64,000 nt of DNA from contig JAUNOI010000001.1 of the NCBI GenBank assembly GCA_030531165.1, positions 1 through 64,000 of the forward strand, read 5' to 3'. A program made the translations under genes and the position numbers. A model generated the notes under the pieces. It was given only the letters and a program-made list of their open reading frames with translations, was not told where the DNA came from and ran no database searches. Position 1 is the stretch's first letter. Every line of letters starts with the position of its first letter. Positions 44,555 to 55,282 of this stretch are shown here, one piece after another. The DNA comes from Lachnospiraceae bacterium. Its GTDB lineage: Bacteria > Bacillota > Clostridia > Lachnospirales > Lachnospiraceae.

Positions 44555-45871
44555 ATGGAGCATTTATTTCGGTTAAAACAAAGGAAAACAAATATAAAGA
44601 CGGAGATTGCGGCGGGGTTTGCTACGTATTGCTCGATGATTTATATTGTTAGTGTCATCGTATCGATGATGACTTCAACTGGGATGCAGGAGGCGGCAGC
44701 TTTTTCTTCTGTCTTGTTGGCCTCAGGGATCGGTTGTATTATTATGGGCCTATTGGCTAATTATCCCGTAGCGCTTGCGCCAAGCCTTGGCGTGACTGCA
44801 TTGTTCTCGACAACGATCTGTGGAAGAATGGGATATAGCTGGCAGGCAGGGCTTTGTGCCGTCTTTTTTGCCGGTATTCTCTTTCTGATCCTTGCAGTGA
44901 CCGGGGTCCGAAAGTCTATTCTGACGTCCATTCCGGCACATTTGAAATATGCGATCAGTGGAGGGACCGGATGCTTTCTAACCTTTATCGGACTTAAGAA
45001 CAGTGCGATTATTATTAGCAATAGTCAGACTCTTGTGACACTTGGAAAGATCTATGATCCGGAAGTGTTTGTAACGCTGTTTGGAATTATTGTGCTATTA
45101 TTGCTCAGTATTCGCCAGAAAAAGTTTCCAATCTTAAAAGGGATGGCGGCGACGATTGTCGTTGGTCTTATTATGGGATTTTTTTCACGCAGTGAAGGAT
45201 TACCGAGATTTTCGTCCGAATTATCGTTCTTTCCTGAGCAGGTAACCACTTTTGGGGCGTTTACGAGAGGATTTTCAGAGTTATTTTCCTCGATAAATGT
45301 TATCATCATTTTTATTTCGATTTTATTTGTTGATTTTTTTGATACAACGGGGGCACTGATTGCAGTAATTAGCCGTTCGAAGTTGCCTACGGTAAATGGA
45401 GAACCTGAAAATATTAACCGGGCTCTGATATCAGATGCTTTGGGATCCATCGTGGGAGCAGTGCTGGGGGCACCTTCCGTGAGTTCATACATAGAATCGG
45501 AAGCAGGAATTGCGACGGGTGGCAGAACCGGGCTTACCGCTATTACAGCAGGCATTTTGTTTTTGCTGTCAGTCTTTTTGTATCCGATATTTGGATTGAT
45601 AACGGATTGTGTAACGTCCCCGATTCTGATTTTTGTAGGAAGTACGATGGTACAGCAATTTGCCAAAATTGATTGGAAAGATCATGTGGAAGGAATTTCC
45701 GGTTTTGCAACGGTTATTATGATGATCTTAACATATTCAATCGCGGATGGGATTGCCTTTGGATTCATTATTTATGGACTCACAGCACTATTTAGCGGAA
45801 GGTACAAAGAGGTCACTCCATTAATGTGGGGCATGATAGGAACGTTTTGTATTTATTTTTTGATGATATAG
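44555..45871 (+). CDS. NCS2 family purine permease (AzgA/PbuG-like)
   Basis: A 438-residue transporter with about 12-14 hydrophobic segments, similar to guanine/hypoxanthine permeases: TEIAAGFATYCSMIYIV, the substrate loop NYPVALAPSLGVTALFS, and DFFDTTGALIAVISRS plus PSVSSYIESEAGIATGGRTG. ATG 44555 has AAAGGAG at good spacing, and TTG 44546 is less likely. Proton-coupled purine uptake is the family role; the substrate is not resolved. Confidence 0.88.
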   Translation: MEHLFRLKQRKTNIKTEIAAGFATYCSMIYIVSVIVSMMTSTGMQEAAAFSSVLLASGIGCIIMGLLANYPVALAPSLGVTALFSTTICGRMGYSWQAGLCAVFFAGILFLILAVTGVRKSILTSIPAHLKYAISGGTGCFLTFIGLKNSAIIISNSQTLVTLGKIYDPEVFVTLFGIIVLLLLSIRQKKFPILKGMAATIVVGLIMGFFSRSEGLPRFSSELSFFPEQVTTFGAFTRGFSELFSSINVIIIFISILFVDFFDTTGALIAVISRSKLPTVNGEPENINRALISDALGSIVGAVLGAPSVSSYIESEAGIATGGRTGLTAITAGILFLLSVFLYPIFGLITDCVTSPILIFVGSTMVQQFAKIDWKDHVEGISGFATVIMMILTYSIADGIAFGFIIYGLTALFSGRYKEVTPLMWGMIGTFCIYFLMI

Positions 45872-45880
45872 GAGCGTTAT

Positions 45881-46912
45881 ATGGCAATATTAACCAGGAT
45901 TCTCAGTGATCTACCTTGGGAGCAGATGTTAGCGCAAAATTCGCAGGAAGAACTGTCCTTAATGTACGAAAGAATGGGAATTGCAGATGCATGGAAGATT
46001 TCTATGCAGGAACCGGCAAAGTTTTTAGAAGAGTATCTTCTGGAGAGACCGGAGATCGTTCCCAGGATGCTCTCGGAGGAAGAGTTTGACCTGTTGTTGT
46101 TGATATGGGATGGGCATCCTATGCCGGATACGGGAGATATTAGCCGGAGAAATTTCAAATCATTGGAAAAATTCGGATTCCTGAGATATGACCATAAAGA
46201 GAAGACGGTTCAGATAAATGAAGAAGCAAAACATAATTTTTATTTCTCTTTCAAAGGCCGTGCGATACAAAAACAAAAAGAAATGTATCAGGAGATGGAA
46301 TATACGGTAAAAGGAATCTTATATTTTTACGGAATGATCGATTTGACTGAGATGTATGATATAATAAAAGCGCAGTATGATATTTCATTTTCTATGTTTT
46401 GGAGTTTTCTGACTGGAAGAATGGAACTTTGGAGTTTTCTAGGTATTTTGAAAAATACGCAGACCGATGAATACTATGCGGTTTCCTATGAAGTACGGGA
46501 TAGGAAAAAAGTCTTTGCTGGGCATATGAGAAGAGAAAAGCAGGATTATGCGGCGCTTTCCGTTGAGGAAGCAAATGTCCTCGGTAAGATGAGCGGCATC
46601 GGAAGATGGGAAGGGACAACGCAGTTATTAGCGTATGCATTAGAAACTCTATATAAAGAGATGATGCCGGCGACCGTTTTTGTGAAGACCATATTGATCT
46701 ATATTCAGAATGGTGATTCTCTCGATGTGGTAAAAGAAAAGATTGATTCCAAAATCAATGATTTTTCACAGGAAGAAAGGGAAATGGTATTAGACTGTAT
46801 AGAGGATATGTATCGGTATACGCCGATCTATCATTTAAAGGGACACAACCGGTATGAGCTGGAAGAAAGGACAAATCGTTTTTCGGTGATTGAAGGTGGA
46901 AGAAAAGACTGA
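45881..46912 (+). CDS. Hypothetical protein, 343 residues
   Basis: I do not recognise a family. The protein is soluble and helix-rich, with no signal peptide or membrane segment and no obvious catalytic motif. There is a winged-helix-like stretch (about 65-115, EEEFDLLLLIWDG to YDHKEKTVQINEEAK). It ends VIEGGRKD 32 bases before the VanR-like start and is probably in the same operon as the VanRS-like pair. GGAGC precedes the ATG. Confidence 0.75.
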   Translation: MAILTRILSDLPWEQMLAQNSQEELSLMYERMGIADAWKISMQEPAKFLEEYLLERPEIVPRMLSEEEFDLLLLIWDGHPMPDTGDISRRNFKSLEKFGFLRYDHKEKTVQINEEAKHNFYFSFKGRAIQKQKEMYQEMEYTVKGILYFYGMIDLTEMYDIIKAQYDISFSMFWSFLTGRMELWSFLGILKNTQTDEYYAVSYEVRDRKKVFAGHMRREKQDYAALSVEEANVLGKMSGIGRWEGTTQLLAYALETLYKEMMPATVFVKTILIYIQNGDSLDVVKEKIDSKINDFSQEEREMVLDCIEDMYRYTPIYHLKGHNRYELEERTNRFSVIEGGRKD

Positions 46913-46943
46913 GCAGGCAGAAGATGCCGCAGGAGGTAACGAT

Positions 46944-47645
46944 ATGGGGACAAAAATTTTAGTGGTAGACGATGAAAGAGAGATCGCTGATTTCATAGAA
47001 TTATATTTAAAAAATGAAAATTTTGATGTTTACAAATTTTATAACGGAATTGATGCATTAAGGTGTGTGAAAGAAGAACATATTGATTTGGCACTTTTAG
47101 ATGTTATGATGCCGGATCTGGATGGATTTTCTTTATTGAGTGAGATACGAAAAGAGTATAACTTTCCGGTCGTTATGCTGACAGCGAAGACCGGATCGAT
47201 GGATAAGATTAATGGATTGACCTTAGGTGCGGATGATTATATTGAGAAGCCATTTGAGCCGTTGGAACTGGTGGCAAGGGTAAAAGCTCAACTGCGCAGA
47301 TATACGAGGTATAATGATGCAGGAAGAAAAGAAGAGCAGGATGTGATGGAAATAGCCGGTCTGACCTTAAACAAAAATACGCATCAGTGTGTGTATGGGG
47401 ATTCAGAGATCACATTAACGCCGATTGAGTTCAACATTCTTTGGATCTTAATTTCCCAGAAGGGAAAGGTAATCAGTTCAGAGAATTTATTTGAACAGGT
47501 ATGGAAAGAAAAGTATTTTAAAAATAATAACAATACAGTTATGGTTCATATCCGTCATCTGCGCGAAAAATTAGGTGCGGTGATGGGACATAAGGAACTG
47601 ATCAAGACAGTATGGGGAGTAGGATATAAAATTGAAGAATCCTAA
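46944..47645 (+). CDS. VanR-like OmpR-family response regulator
   Basis: A 233-residue regulator: receiver domain with DDE (ILVVDDERE), phospho-Asp in LALLDVMMPDLDG and Lys in YIEKPFEP, then a winged helix (LTPIEFNILWILISQKGK, NNTVMVHIRHLREK). It is closest in feel to VanR/VanRG. ATG 46944 has CAGGAGGTAAC upstream; a longer frame starts within the previous gene. It overlaps the kinase gene. No van resistance genes are nearby. Confidence 0.9.
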   Translation: MGTKILVVDDEREIADFIELYLKNENFDVYKFYNGIDALRCVKEEHIDLALLDVMMPDLDGFSLLSEIRKEYNFPVVMLTAKTGSMDKINGLTLGADDYIEKPFEPLELVARVKAQLRRYTRYNDAGRKEEQDVMEIAGLTLNKNTHQCVYGDSEITLTPIEFNILWILISQKGKVISSENLFEQVWKEKYFKNNNNTVMVHIRHLREKLGAVMGHKELIKTVWGVGYKIEES

Positions 47646-48759
47646 ATATCGCGGTTTAAAGTTTAAGATTATGCTGCAGACGATAGGCCTTACATTAATT
47701 GCAGCATTAATTGGATATGGTATTTATTTTATTTTAATTGATGGTGTATTTCAGGAACCGTTTGCGAATCTGATGGTCGGGCTGTTCCAAAAGCTGAGCA
47801 TGGATGAGGAAAGTGCAATATTAGTGTACCGGACGATCTTCTGGAAGAATAAGACGATGATCCTTACCTGTGGATTTATTATTTTGTATTTGTTCAGCTT
47901 TTACCTTGGAATGTCGAGGTTTACCGATTATCTCGATGAGATCAGCAATGGCATCCATATGATCATAAAGGAATCATCGGATATGATTGAGCTGTCTGAT
48001 GAACTGCAGCCGTTGGAATCGCAGATGAATACGATCAAGAATACATTGCGGGACAGAGAATATCAGGCTTTACAGAGTGAGCAGAGGAAAAATGATCTGG
48101 TTATATATCTGGCGCATGATCTGAAGACCCCTCTGACTTCTATTATTGCATATTTGAGCTTATTAAATGAGTCTCCGGACATGCCGTGTGAGCAGAGGAC
48201 GAAGTACACGAAGATATCTCTGGAAAAGTCAAAACGCCTTGGTGAATTGATCAATGAATTTTTTGAAATCACCCGTTATAATCTGCAGAATATTACATTG
48301 GAGAGGCAGAAGATTTCACTGAATATGCTGTTAGAGCAGTTAATTGATGAATTTTATCCTGTTTTTCAGAAGAAAAATATTACCTGTAATATCGATATAA
48401 AAGACGACATTGAATTATTTGTCGATGCAGAGCGCATGGCAAGAGTATTTGATAATCTATTCAGGAATGCAATATCGTACAGTTACGAAGGAACTCCAAT
48501 CGACGTTTTTGTTGAAAAGCAGGAGAGTGCTGTGCGTATTACAGTACGCAATCAGGGGAAACAGATTGCGGAACATAAATTAAATCATTTATTTGAGAAG
48601 TTTTACCGGCTGGATGATGCCCGTTCTACAAATACAGGGGGAGCAGGTCTTGGACTTGCGATTGCAAAGGAGATTGTGGAACTGCATGGCGGAACGATCC
48701 AGGCGGAAAGCAATGAGATGTATACGCAGTTTATCGTAACATTGCCTTATACTGTATAA
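47632..48759 (+). CDS. VanS-like sensor histidine kinase
   Basis: A 375-residue kinase with two membrane helices (about 13-35 and 78-100) and a loop of about 40 residues outside, then HAMP-like linker and HisKA with phospho-His in YLAHDLKTPLTSIIAYLSLL. The ATPase domain has FDNLFRNAISYS and GGAGLGLAIAKEI. The start is TTG at 47632, with GGGGAGTAGGA upstream and overlapping the regulator stop. By similarity to VanS it may sense wall-active antibiotics or wall precursors. Confidence 0.9.
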   Translation: MKNPKYRGLKFKIMLQTIGLTLIAALIGYGIYFILIDGVFQEPFANLMVGLFQKLSMDEESAILVYRTIFWKNKTMILTCGFIILYLFSFYLGMSRFTDYLDEISNGIHMIIKESSDMIELSDELQPLESQMNTIKNTLRDREYQALQSEQRKNDLVIYLAHDLKTPLTSIIAYLSLLNESPDMPCEQRTKYTKISLEKSKRLGELINEFFEITRYNLQNITLERQKISLNMLLEQLIDEFYPVFQKKNITCNIDIKDDIELFVDAERMARVFDNLFRNAISYSYEGTPIDVFVEKQESAVRITVRNQGKQIAEHKLNHLFEKFYRLDDARSTNTGGAGLGLAIAKEIVELHGGTIQAESNEMYTQFIVTLPYTV

Positions 48760-48799
48760 TGCATCTTATAAAGCAAAAAGAAGGAGTGACAAGAAAAAA

Positions 48800-50455
48800 A
48801 TGAAGAGTACCTACATCATTGGACACAAAAATCCGGATACTGATTCTATTTGTTCAGCGTTAGCTTATACGAATCTGAAAAATGCAATCAGTGAGAATAA
48901 GTGCTATAAGGCAAAGAGATTGGGAAGCATCAGTTCCGAGACAAAGTTTGTCCTCAATTATTTTGGAGTAGAAGCACCGGAATATCTGACCGACATCTAC
49001 CCGAGAATCATCGATATTCCATTACATGAAGTACCTTCCATCAATGAAAAGACTTCGTTGAAGAAAGCGTGGGAGACGATGAGAGAAGAAGGAATCGTCA
49101 ATCTTCCGATCTTAAATGAAGACCAGACATTAAAGGGATTGATCACGGCCAGCGATATCACGTATTCTGATATGGATGCATACGATAATGAGTCTTTATC
49201 AAAGGCAAGAACTCCATATAAGAATATTGTTGAGACGTTAGACGGCGAATTAGTTGTCGGTGATATGAACGACTGCGTAAAGAAAGGTAAGATCCTTGTT
49301 TCAGCAGCAAATCCGGATCTGATGGAGAAGTTTATCAGTAAAGGGGATATCGTAATTATTGGAAATCGCTATGACGCACAGTTTTGTTCCATCGAGGCAG
49401 GAGCGAGTCTGATGATCGTATGTATGGGAGCGGAAGTTTCGAATACGATCAAGATGCTGGCAAGGGAAAAGGGATGCGATATTATTACGACACCGCACGA
49501 TACCTTTATCACCAGCCGTTTGATCAGCCACAGTTTGCCATGTGGATATTATATGACGACAAGCGATAAGACTGTGAATATTCCATCAAATGAACTAGTT
49601 GAAAAGGTTCAGGAGATCATGACTAAAAGCCGTTTCCGTTATTATCCGGTTATTAATATCAGAGATAATAATAAGTTTATGGGATTTGCATCCCGCCGTC
49701 GTTTATTAGATTATGAACGCAGAAAAGTGATCTTAGTGGATCATAATGAAATCGATCAGGCTGTTGACGGATTGGAAGAAGGAGAGATCTTAGAGATTAT
49801 CGATCATCACAAGATCGGCAGTTTAGAGACGATGGGACCGATCTATTTCCGCAATCAGCCGGTAGGATGTACAGCAACGATCGTAACACAGATTTATGAT
49901 GAAAATTGCGTTGAAATTACAAAACCGATTGCCGGTTTATTGGTATCAGCAATTTTATCCGATACTTTGATGTTCCGTTCACCAACTTGTACACCGCTCG
50001 ATAAGGCCACAGCAGAACGCCTTGCAAAAATCGCAGAAATTGATATTGAAAAATATGCAACAGAGATGTTCAAAGCTGGAAGTGATCTGAATGGAAAATC
50101 ACCAAAAGAAATCTGTTTCCAGGATTTCAAGAAATTCAACGCAGGAGAGATTCAGTTTGGCGTAGGACAGGTAAATTCTATGACGATGGATGAAGTATAT
50201 GAGATCAAAGATATGCTTCTTCCATATATCCCTCAGCTTGCAGAGGAAGAGGGTCTGGATATGATCTATATTATGATTACCAATATCCTCGATGAAAGCA
50301 CTTTGCTGATCATGACAGGTGACAATGCGGAAGAGGTAGTATCCACAGCATTTACAACAGAAGCAAAGGATGGTGCGGCATTCTTACCTGGAGTGGTATC
50401 CCGTAAGAAACAGCTGATTCCAAATCTGCTTTATGCATATCAGCAGTTGGGATAA
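48800..50455 (+). CDS. ppaC: Manganese-dependent inorganic pyrophosphatase with CBS and DRTGG domains
   Basis: A 551-residue family II pyrophosphatase that hydrolyses PPi to phosphate. The DHH catalytic part is split: GHKNPDTDSICSAL at the N-terminus and VDHNEID / IIDHHKIG after about residue 310, plus a DHHA2 domain (about 410-551, with SRKKQ). Inserted between are two CBS domains (about 68-125 and 250-305) and a DRTGG domain. CBS-containing pyrophosphatases are controlled by adenine nucleotides. AAGGAGTGAC precedes the ATG. Confidence 0.95.
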   Translation: MKSTYIIGHKNPDTDSICSALAYTNLKNAISENKCYKAKRLGSISSETKFVLNYFGVEAPEYLTDIYPRIIDIPLHEVPSINEKTSLKKAWETMREEGIVNLPILNEDQTLKGLITASDITYSDMDAYDNESLSKARTPYKNIVETLDGELVVGDMNDCVKKGKILVSAANPDLMEKFISKGDIVIIGNRYDAQFCSIEAGASLMIVCMGAEVSNTIKMLAREKGCDIITTPHDTFITSRLISHSLPCGYYMTTSDKTVNIPSNELVEKVQEIMTKSRFRYYPVINIRDNNKFMGFASRRRLLDYERRKVILVDHNEIDQAVDGLEEGEILEIIDHHKIGSLETMGPIYFRNQPVGCTATIVTQIYDENCVEITKPIAGLLVSAILSDTLMFRSPTCTPLDKATAERLAKIAEIDIEKYATEMFKAGSDLNGKSPKEICFQDFKKFNAGEIQFGVGQVNSMTMDEVYEIKDMLLPYIPQLAEEEGLDMIYIMITNILDESTLLIMTGDNAEEVVSTAFTTEAKDGAAFLPGVVSRKKQLIPNLLYAYQQLG

Positions 50456-50480
50456 TTGAATAATTCTTAAAATATCAGAA

Positions 50481-50523
50481 AGGAGATACAGCAGCATGTG
50501 ATGCGGTTGTATCTCTTTTTTTC
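50481..50523 (+). terminator. Terminator of ppaC
   Basis: GAGATACA pairs with TGTATCTC, followed by TTTTTTTC. Confidence 0.75.
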
Positions 50524-50588
50524 AATAATATAAGGGAAAATATTGATGAATATGGTACAATGGTAACGAGAAATAAAGGGATGATGGT

Positions 50589-52970
50589 ATGATTTTACAG
50601 CTTAAAGATAATCAAATAAAAATATCCGTCAGGCATCTTGTAGAATTCATCTGTCGAAGCGGAGATCTGACTTCGGGAGGAAGCAGGAAGGCCTCGCTCG
50701 ATGCGATGCAGGCGGGAAGCCGCATTCATCGAAAGATTCAGCGTTCGATGGGAGTGGATTATAAAGAAGAGGTATCTTTAAAACGAACGTTCCATCATAA
50801 AGAATATGATGTGATCGTGGAAGGTCGCGCAGACGGTATTTTTCCAAAAGATGGGACCATGGCCATAGATGAAATAAAGGGGACCTATCGGAATTTGACG
50901 ATGCTGGAAGAACCGATATTTGTTCATAAAGCACAGGCGATGTGTTATGGTTATTTTTACGGATTAGAGCAGAGCCTGGAACAGGTCGGTATACAGATCA
51001 CATACTGCCATATGGAGACAGAGGAGATCCGGCGATTTTACGAAGTTTTATCGATGCAGCAGTTGGAATCATGGATGGAGGATATGATGGATGGCTTCTT
51101 TATCTGGAGTGACTATGTATATGAGTCAAAGAGGAAGCGCAATACATCGATTCGAAAGCAAACGTTTCCGTTTGAATACCGAACCGGGCAAAAAGGGCTT
51201 TCGGCATCGGTTTATCAGTCCTTAAAGAAGGAGGAGCATCTGTTTGTACAGGCTCCTACGGGAATTGGGAAGACGATCTCAACGATCTACCCGACGATCA
51301 AACGCATGGAAGAAAAAGATACAGATAAGATGTTCTACCTGACGGCAAAAACGATTACCCGTACGGCTGCAGAAGAGACATTCGGAATTTTAAGAAATCA
51401 GGGGCTGTATTTTTCTACGGTGACGCTGACCGCAAAGGAGAAGATCTGTTTCCAAAAAGAAGTAGAATGCAATCCGGAACAGTGCCCCTATGCGAAGGGA
51501 CATTTTGATCGGGTCAACCAGGCGTTGTATGAACTGATCATGAATGAAACTGTATTTACAAGAGAACTGATCGAAGAGTATGCGCAGAAATTTCAGGTGT
51601 GTCCATATGAACTCAGTTTGGATGTCTGTGATTTTGCGGATGGAATTATCTGTGACTATAATTATGTGTTTGATCCGAAAGTTCGGTTAAAAAGATTTTT
51701 TGGAGAGGGCAGGCTGCTGGATTTTTATTATCTTGTGGATGAGGCTCATAATCTGGTGGACCGGGCGAGGACGATGTACAGCGCAGCCGTATGCAAGCAG
51801 GATTTTCTGGAAGTCCGCAGGCAGATGCCTGCATATGCAAAACGACTTCGCAATGCCTTAAATCGATGCAATAAAGAGATGTTAGAACTCAGGAAAAAAT
51901 GGGGCACAAGATGTGTCATCGAGGAAACAGATCAGCTTGTCTATGCTATGCTTCAATTTGTATCTGAGGCGGATGCATTTTTAGAAAACGAAGAAGATTC
52001 GGAAGCAAGAAAAGTATTGCTGGAGCTGTATTTTTGTGTGCAGCATTATCTGAATATTTATGATACGATAGAAGACGGATATGAAATCTATGTGTTAGAA
52101 GCGGACAAACGATTTTATTGTAAGCTGTTTTGTATCAACCCGTCAAAGCAGCTGAAAAACTGTTTTGATTTTGCGAAGGCGGCGGTCTTATTCTCTGCAA
52201 CCTTGCTTCCGGTTAACTATTATAAAGCGTTGCTTATGGGGAATGAGGAGGAAAAAGCGATCTATGTACCTTCGCCGTTTGATGCGGCGAAAAGAGGGAT
52301 TTTTATTGCTAATGATGTAACGAGCAAATATACCCGCAGAAATCAAAATGAGTATGAAAAGATGTTTTGGTATTTGGAAGCTTTGTTAAATGGGAGGAGC
52401 GGAAATTATATTGCGTTTTTTCCATCTTATGAAATGCTTGAGAAAGTTGCAGAATTCGTTTATGATAGAGGACTGGATATAAAAGCTGATATTTTAATTC
52501 AAAATCAAAATATGCAGGAACCGGAGCGTGAAACGTTTCTGGCTGAATTCCGAAAAGAACGGAAGAAATCATTGCTTGCGCTTTGCGTGATGGGAGGTAT
52601 TTTTTCGGAAGGAATCGATCTGACAGGAGAGCAGCTGATCGGCACAGTGATCGTAGGTAATGGATTTCCAGGAGTCGGGTTCGAACAGAATCTGTTAAAA
52701 GAATATTTTGATCGGACGTTGGGAACCGGATTCGATTATGCGTACCGCTATCCGGGCATGAATAAAGTGCTGCAGGCTGCAGGAAGAGTGATCCGTACGA
52801 AGGACGATGAAGGAGTGATCTTATTGTTGGATGAGCGGCTGCTGGGATATGAATATCAGAATTTATTTCCCGTAGAATGGCAGGACCGCAAGAGCATTTC
52901 TCTTAGAAATGCCGAATTTATGATGAAAGAATTTTGGAAAGGAAGAGAACAGTATGAGTGGAAGAAATAA
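50589..52970 (+). CDS. Rad3/DinG-family DNA helicase with N-terminal nuclease domain
   Basis: A 793-residue protein. The first about 200 residues carry a PD-(D/E)xK nuclease motif ([19 protein letters not shown]). The helicase has Walker [16 protein letters not shown] motif VDEAHNLVD, and a late motif QAAGRVIRT. Cys residues at [18 protein letters not shown] and VCPYEL are placed like the 4Fe-4S site of XPD/DinG. This suggests a DNA repair or R-loop processing nuclease-helicase; exact substrate unknown. It overlaps queF. Confidence 0.9.
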   Translation: MILQLKDNQIKISVRHLVEFICRSGDLTSGGSRKASLDAMQAGSRIHRKIQRSMGVDYKEEVSLKRTFHHKEYDVIVEGRADGIFPKDGTMAIDEIKGTYRNLTMLEEPIFVHKAQAMCYGYFYGLEQSLEQVGIQITYCHMETEEIRRFYEVLSMQQLESWMEDMMDGFFIWSDYVYESKRKRNTSIRKQTFPFEYRTGQKGLSASVYQSLKKEEHLFVQAPTGIGKTISTIYPTIKRMEEKDTDKMFYLTAKTITRTAAEETFGILRNQGLYFSTVTLTAKEKICFQKEVECNPEQCPYAKGHFDRVNQALYELIMNETVFTRELIEEYAQKFQVCPYELSLDVCDFADGIICDYNYVFDPKVRLKRFFGEGRLLDFYYLVDEAHNLVDRARTMYSAAVCKQDFLEVRRQMPAYAKRLRNALNRCNKEMLELRKKWGTRCVIEETDQLVYAMLQFVSEADAFLENEEDSEARKVLLELYFCVQHYLNIYDTIEDGYEIYVLEADKRFYCKLFCINPSKQLKNCFDFAKAAVLFSATLLPVNYYKALLMGNEEEKAIYVPSPFDAAKRGIFIANDVTSKYTRRNQNEYEKMFWYLEALLNGRSGNYIAFFPSYEMLEKVAEFVYDRGLDIKADILIQNQNMQEPERETFLAEFRKERKKSLLALCVMGGIFSEGIDLTGEQLIGTVIVGNGFPGVGFEQNLLKEYFDRTLGTGFDYAYRYPGMNKVLQAAGRVIRTKDDEGVILLLDERLLGYEYQNLFPVEWQDRKSISLRNAEFMMKEFWKGREQYEWKK

Positions 52971-53451
52971 AAAAGAATTAGAGGGAGTGACCCTGCTGGG
53001 AAATCAGAAAACGAAATATGCAGATGATTATGCGCCGGAAGTGTTAGAGACATTTCCGAATAAGCATCCGGAAAATGATTATTTTGTGAAATTCAACTGT
53101 CCGGAATTTACCAGTTTGTGCCCAATGACCGGACAGCCGGATTTTGCTACGATCTATATCTCCTATGTGCCGGGAGAGCGCATGGTAGAAAGCAAATCTC
53201 TGAAATTGTATTTGTTTAGTTTTCGTAATCACGGAGATTTTCATGAGGATTGCGTGAATATTATTATGAAAGATCTGATTCAGTTAATGGATCCAAAATA
53301 TATTGAAGTATGGGGTAAATTTACACCGAGAGGCGGCATCTCGATCGATCCGTACTGCAATTACGGAAAAGAAGGAACCGTGTGGAAACAGGTCGCATTT
53401 GACCGCCTAACGCACCATGATATGTATCCGGAAAAAGTCGACAATCGTTAG
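52954..53451 (+). CDS. queF: NADPH-dependent 7-cyano-7-deazaguanine reductase
   Basis: Reduces preQ0 to preQ1 in queuosine tRNA modification. The 165-residue unimodular protein has catalytic Cys56 in [13 protein letters not shown] (with the Asp of that motif) and the QueF motif [16 protein letters not shown]. It overlaps the helicase gene by 17 bases and is followed by a dihydrouridine synthase; both act on tRNA. No other que gene is in the window. Confidence 0.95.
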   Translation: MSGRNKKELEGVTLLGNQKTKYADDYAPEVLETFPNKHPENDYFVKFNCPEFTSLCPMTGQPDFATIYISYVPGERMVESKSLKLYLFSFRNHGDFHEDCVNIIMKDLIQLMDPKYIEVWGKFTPRGGISIDPYCNYGKEGTVWKQVAFDRLTHHDMYPEKVDNR

Positions 53452-53461
53452 GAATGAAAAG

Positions 53462-54412
53462 ATGAAGATTTATTTTGCGCCGATGGAAGGCATCACCAGT
53501 TATATTTTCCGCAATGCGCATCACAGATATTTTGGCGGCATCGATAAGTATTTTACACCATTTCTCGCTCCAAATCAGGCACATTGCTTTATGCCGCGGG
53601 AAAAGAGAGATATTTTGCCCGAACATAATGAGGGAATTCCGGTTGTACCGCAGATTTTGACGAATAAAGCGGAGCACTTCATAAAGACGGCAAAGGCACT
53701 AAAGGAGTTTGGATATGAGGAAGTCAATCTGAATCTGGGATGCCCGTCCGGAACGGTTACCGCGAAAAAGCGCGGATCTGGATTTTTATCAGAGCCGGAT
53801 GCTTTAGATGAGTTTCTTGATCAGATTTTTACAGGAGTGGATATGAAGATATCGGTGAAAACAAGGATCGGAGTTAATGAACCGGAAGAATTTGAAACGC
53901 TGCTAGAAATCTACAATGAATATCCGATGGAAGAATTAATCATTCATCCGAGACTACAAAAGGACTTCTATCAGGGACTGCCGCGTATGGAATGGTTTGA
54001 CCGGGCGCTGGGACAGAGTCGTCATAAACTTTGTTATAATGGCAATCTATTTTCTTCAGCGGATTATCAGAGGTGGAAAGTAATCTATCCGGATATTCCT
54101 TCTGTTATGCTCGGCAGAGGAGCCATTTCTGATCCGTCACTGCCCCTGCAGATTCGTGGCGGACAGAGGATGACAAAGGATACATTTCTTGCTTTTCATC
54201 AAGAAATATGTGATGGATATCAGACATGGCAGTGCGGTGACAGAAATGTATTATTTAAGATGAAAGAGCTTTGGTTTTACTTTGGAATGCTGTTTCCGGA
54301 TGGGAAAAAATACTTAAAGAAGATCAAAAAGTCTCAGAAATTGAAAGATTATTTTGATCAGGTCCAAACGCTTGTAGAACAATGTGAGATGACAGGGCAA
54401 GGGAAGTTTTAA
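53462..54412 (+). CDS. dus: tRNA-dihydrouridine synthase
   Basis: An FMN enzyme of 316 residues reducing uridines in tRNA. N-terminal APMEGITSYIFR (FMN binding), the catalytic Cys in NLNLGCPSGTV, KTRIGVNEPEEF, IIHPRLQKDFYQG and a second FMN region VMLGRGAISDPSL. ATG 53462 is chosen (MKIYFAPMEG, AGGA upstream). The tRNA positions modified cannot be told. Confidence 0.92.
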   Translation: MKIYFAPMEGITSYIFRNAHHRYFGGIDKYFTPFLAPNQAHCFMPREKRDILPEHNEGIPVVPQILTNKAEHFIKTAKALKEFGYEEVNLNLGCPSGTVTAKKRGSGFLSEPDALDEFLDQIFTGVDMKISVKTRIGVNEPEEFETLLEIYNEYPMEELIIHPRLQKDFYQGLPRMEWFDRALGQSRHKLCYNGNLFSSADYQRWKVIYPDIPSVMLGRGAISDPSLPLQIRGGQRMTKDTFLAFHQEICDGYQTWQCGDRNVLFKMKELWFYFGMLFPDGKKYLKKIKKSQKLKDYFDQVQTLVEQCEMTGQGKF

Positions 54413-54592
54413 CGGATCAATATGAGCAGACGTGGAGAGAATATTGGATTTATTTATAGTATGAAAGGATTCGTTAAGAAAGTTTATATTTTTTTTATAA
54501 AAGTTCATTGTTTATATATTGAATCAAAAGTCGTTTCTGCTATACTTTAATTAAAGTTTTTCATATATATTTTTAATCCTCTCTTTTCAATG

Positions 54593-54633
54593 AAAAAAGC
54601 CCGCTTACAGATCATATGTAAGCGGGTATTTTT
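54593..54633. terminator. Bidirectional terminator
   Basis: CCCGCTTAC pairs with GTAAGCGGG, flanked by A and T runs, between convergent dus and the minus-strand permease gene. Confidence 0.85.
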
Positions 54634-55282
54634 ATAGAAAATCTTTCTTTTTGCTGATTCCCATACAGACAAACATTCCGATCAGCCACAGGAAAATTCC
54701 TGCTGCGATCAATCCTGTCATCATTTGGTTCGGATGTTCCAGAATCCATATCAGAAGTCTGGTTCCTTCTATATTGTCAGCAAGATAACTGATCATAAAA
54801 AACATAAGAAATCCCGGTGCCATCATAATGATACCTAAGAACTGCTGGCTTTTTATTTTTCCCATTGCATAGAATAGTACATATTGTAAAGAAATCACGA
54901 TGATCCCAATTCCAAAACAGATGCCGATCTGGAACAATATATGTTCGATATAGGCACCATCGATCCAACGTTTCATTAAATTTAATAACAGGCTTTCGAT
55001 GATCATTAATAGCATTAAAAACATACCGAAACAATATCGGCCGGCTACCCGTTCTGATTTTGTCACGGGCAGCATATAAAGAAATCCGGCTTCTGCTCTC
55101 TGTTCGGATAAAAATGGCTGGCCGGAGAGGATGACTGTGGCGAAAGTAAGGTAAGTAATTCCTCCCATGCCGGAGCTGCCGGAATGCATGAAAATCCCAG
55201 CAATAAAAAGAAATAAAATAATAAAAAGCAGTTGAAATTTACTTCTTCGAATATCAATAAGAGTCATTTTAAATATGTTCAT
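54632..55282 (-). CDS. ABC-2 type transporter permease (second YtrA-type module)
   Basis: A 216-residue membrane protein with about six hydrophobic segments (for example LLFIILFLFIAGIFMHSG and MMTGLIAAGIFLWLIGMFVCMG). A segment SEQRAEAGFLYMLPVTKSERV parallels the ABC-2 motif of the permease at 11473. Its start directly follows the ATPase stop (TAA-ATG). The substrate is unknown. Confidence 0.82.
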   Translation of the reverse strand: MNIFKMTLIDIRRSKFQLLFIILFLFIAGIFMHSGSSGMGGITYLTFATVILSGQPFLSEQRAEAGFLYMLPVTKSERVAGRYCFGMFLMLLMIIESLLLNLMKRWIDGAYIEHILFQIGICFGIGIIVISLQYVLFYAMGKIKSQQFLGIIMMAPGFLMFFMISYLADNIEGTRLLIWILEHPNQMMTGLIAAGIFLWLIGMFVCMGISKKKDFL

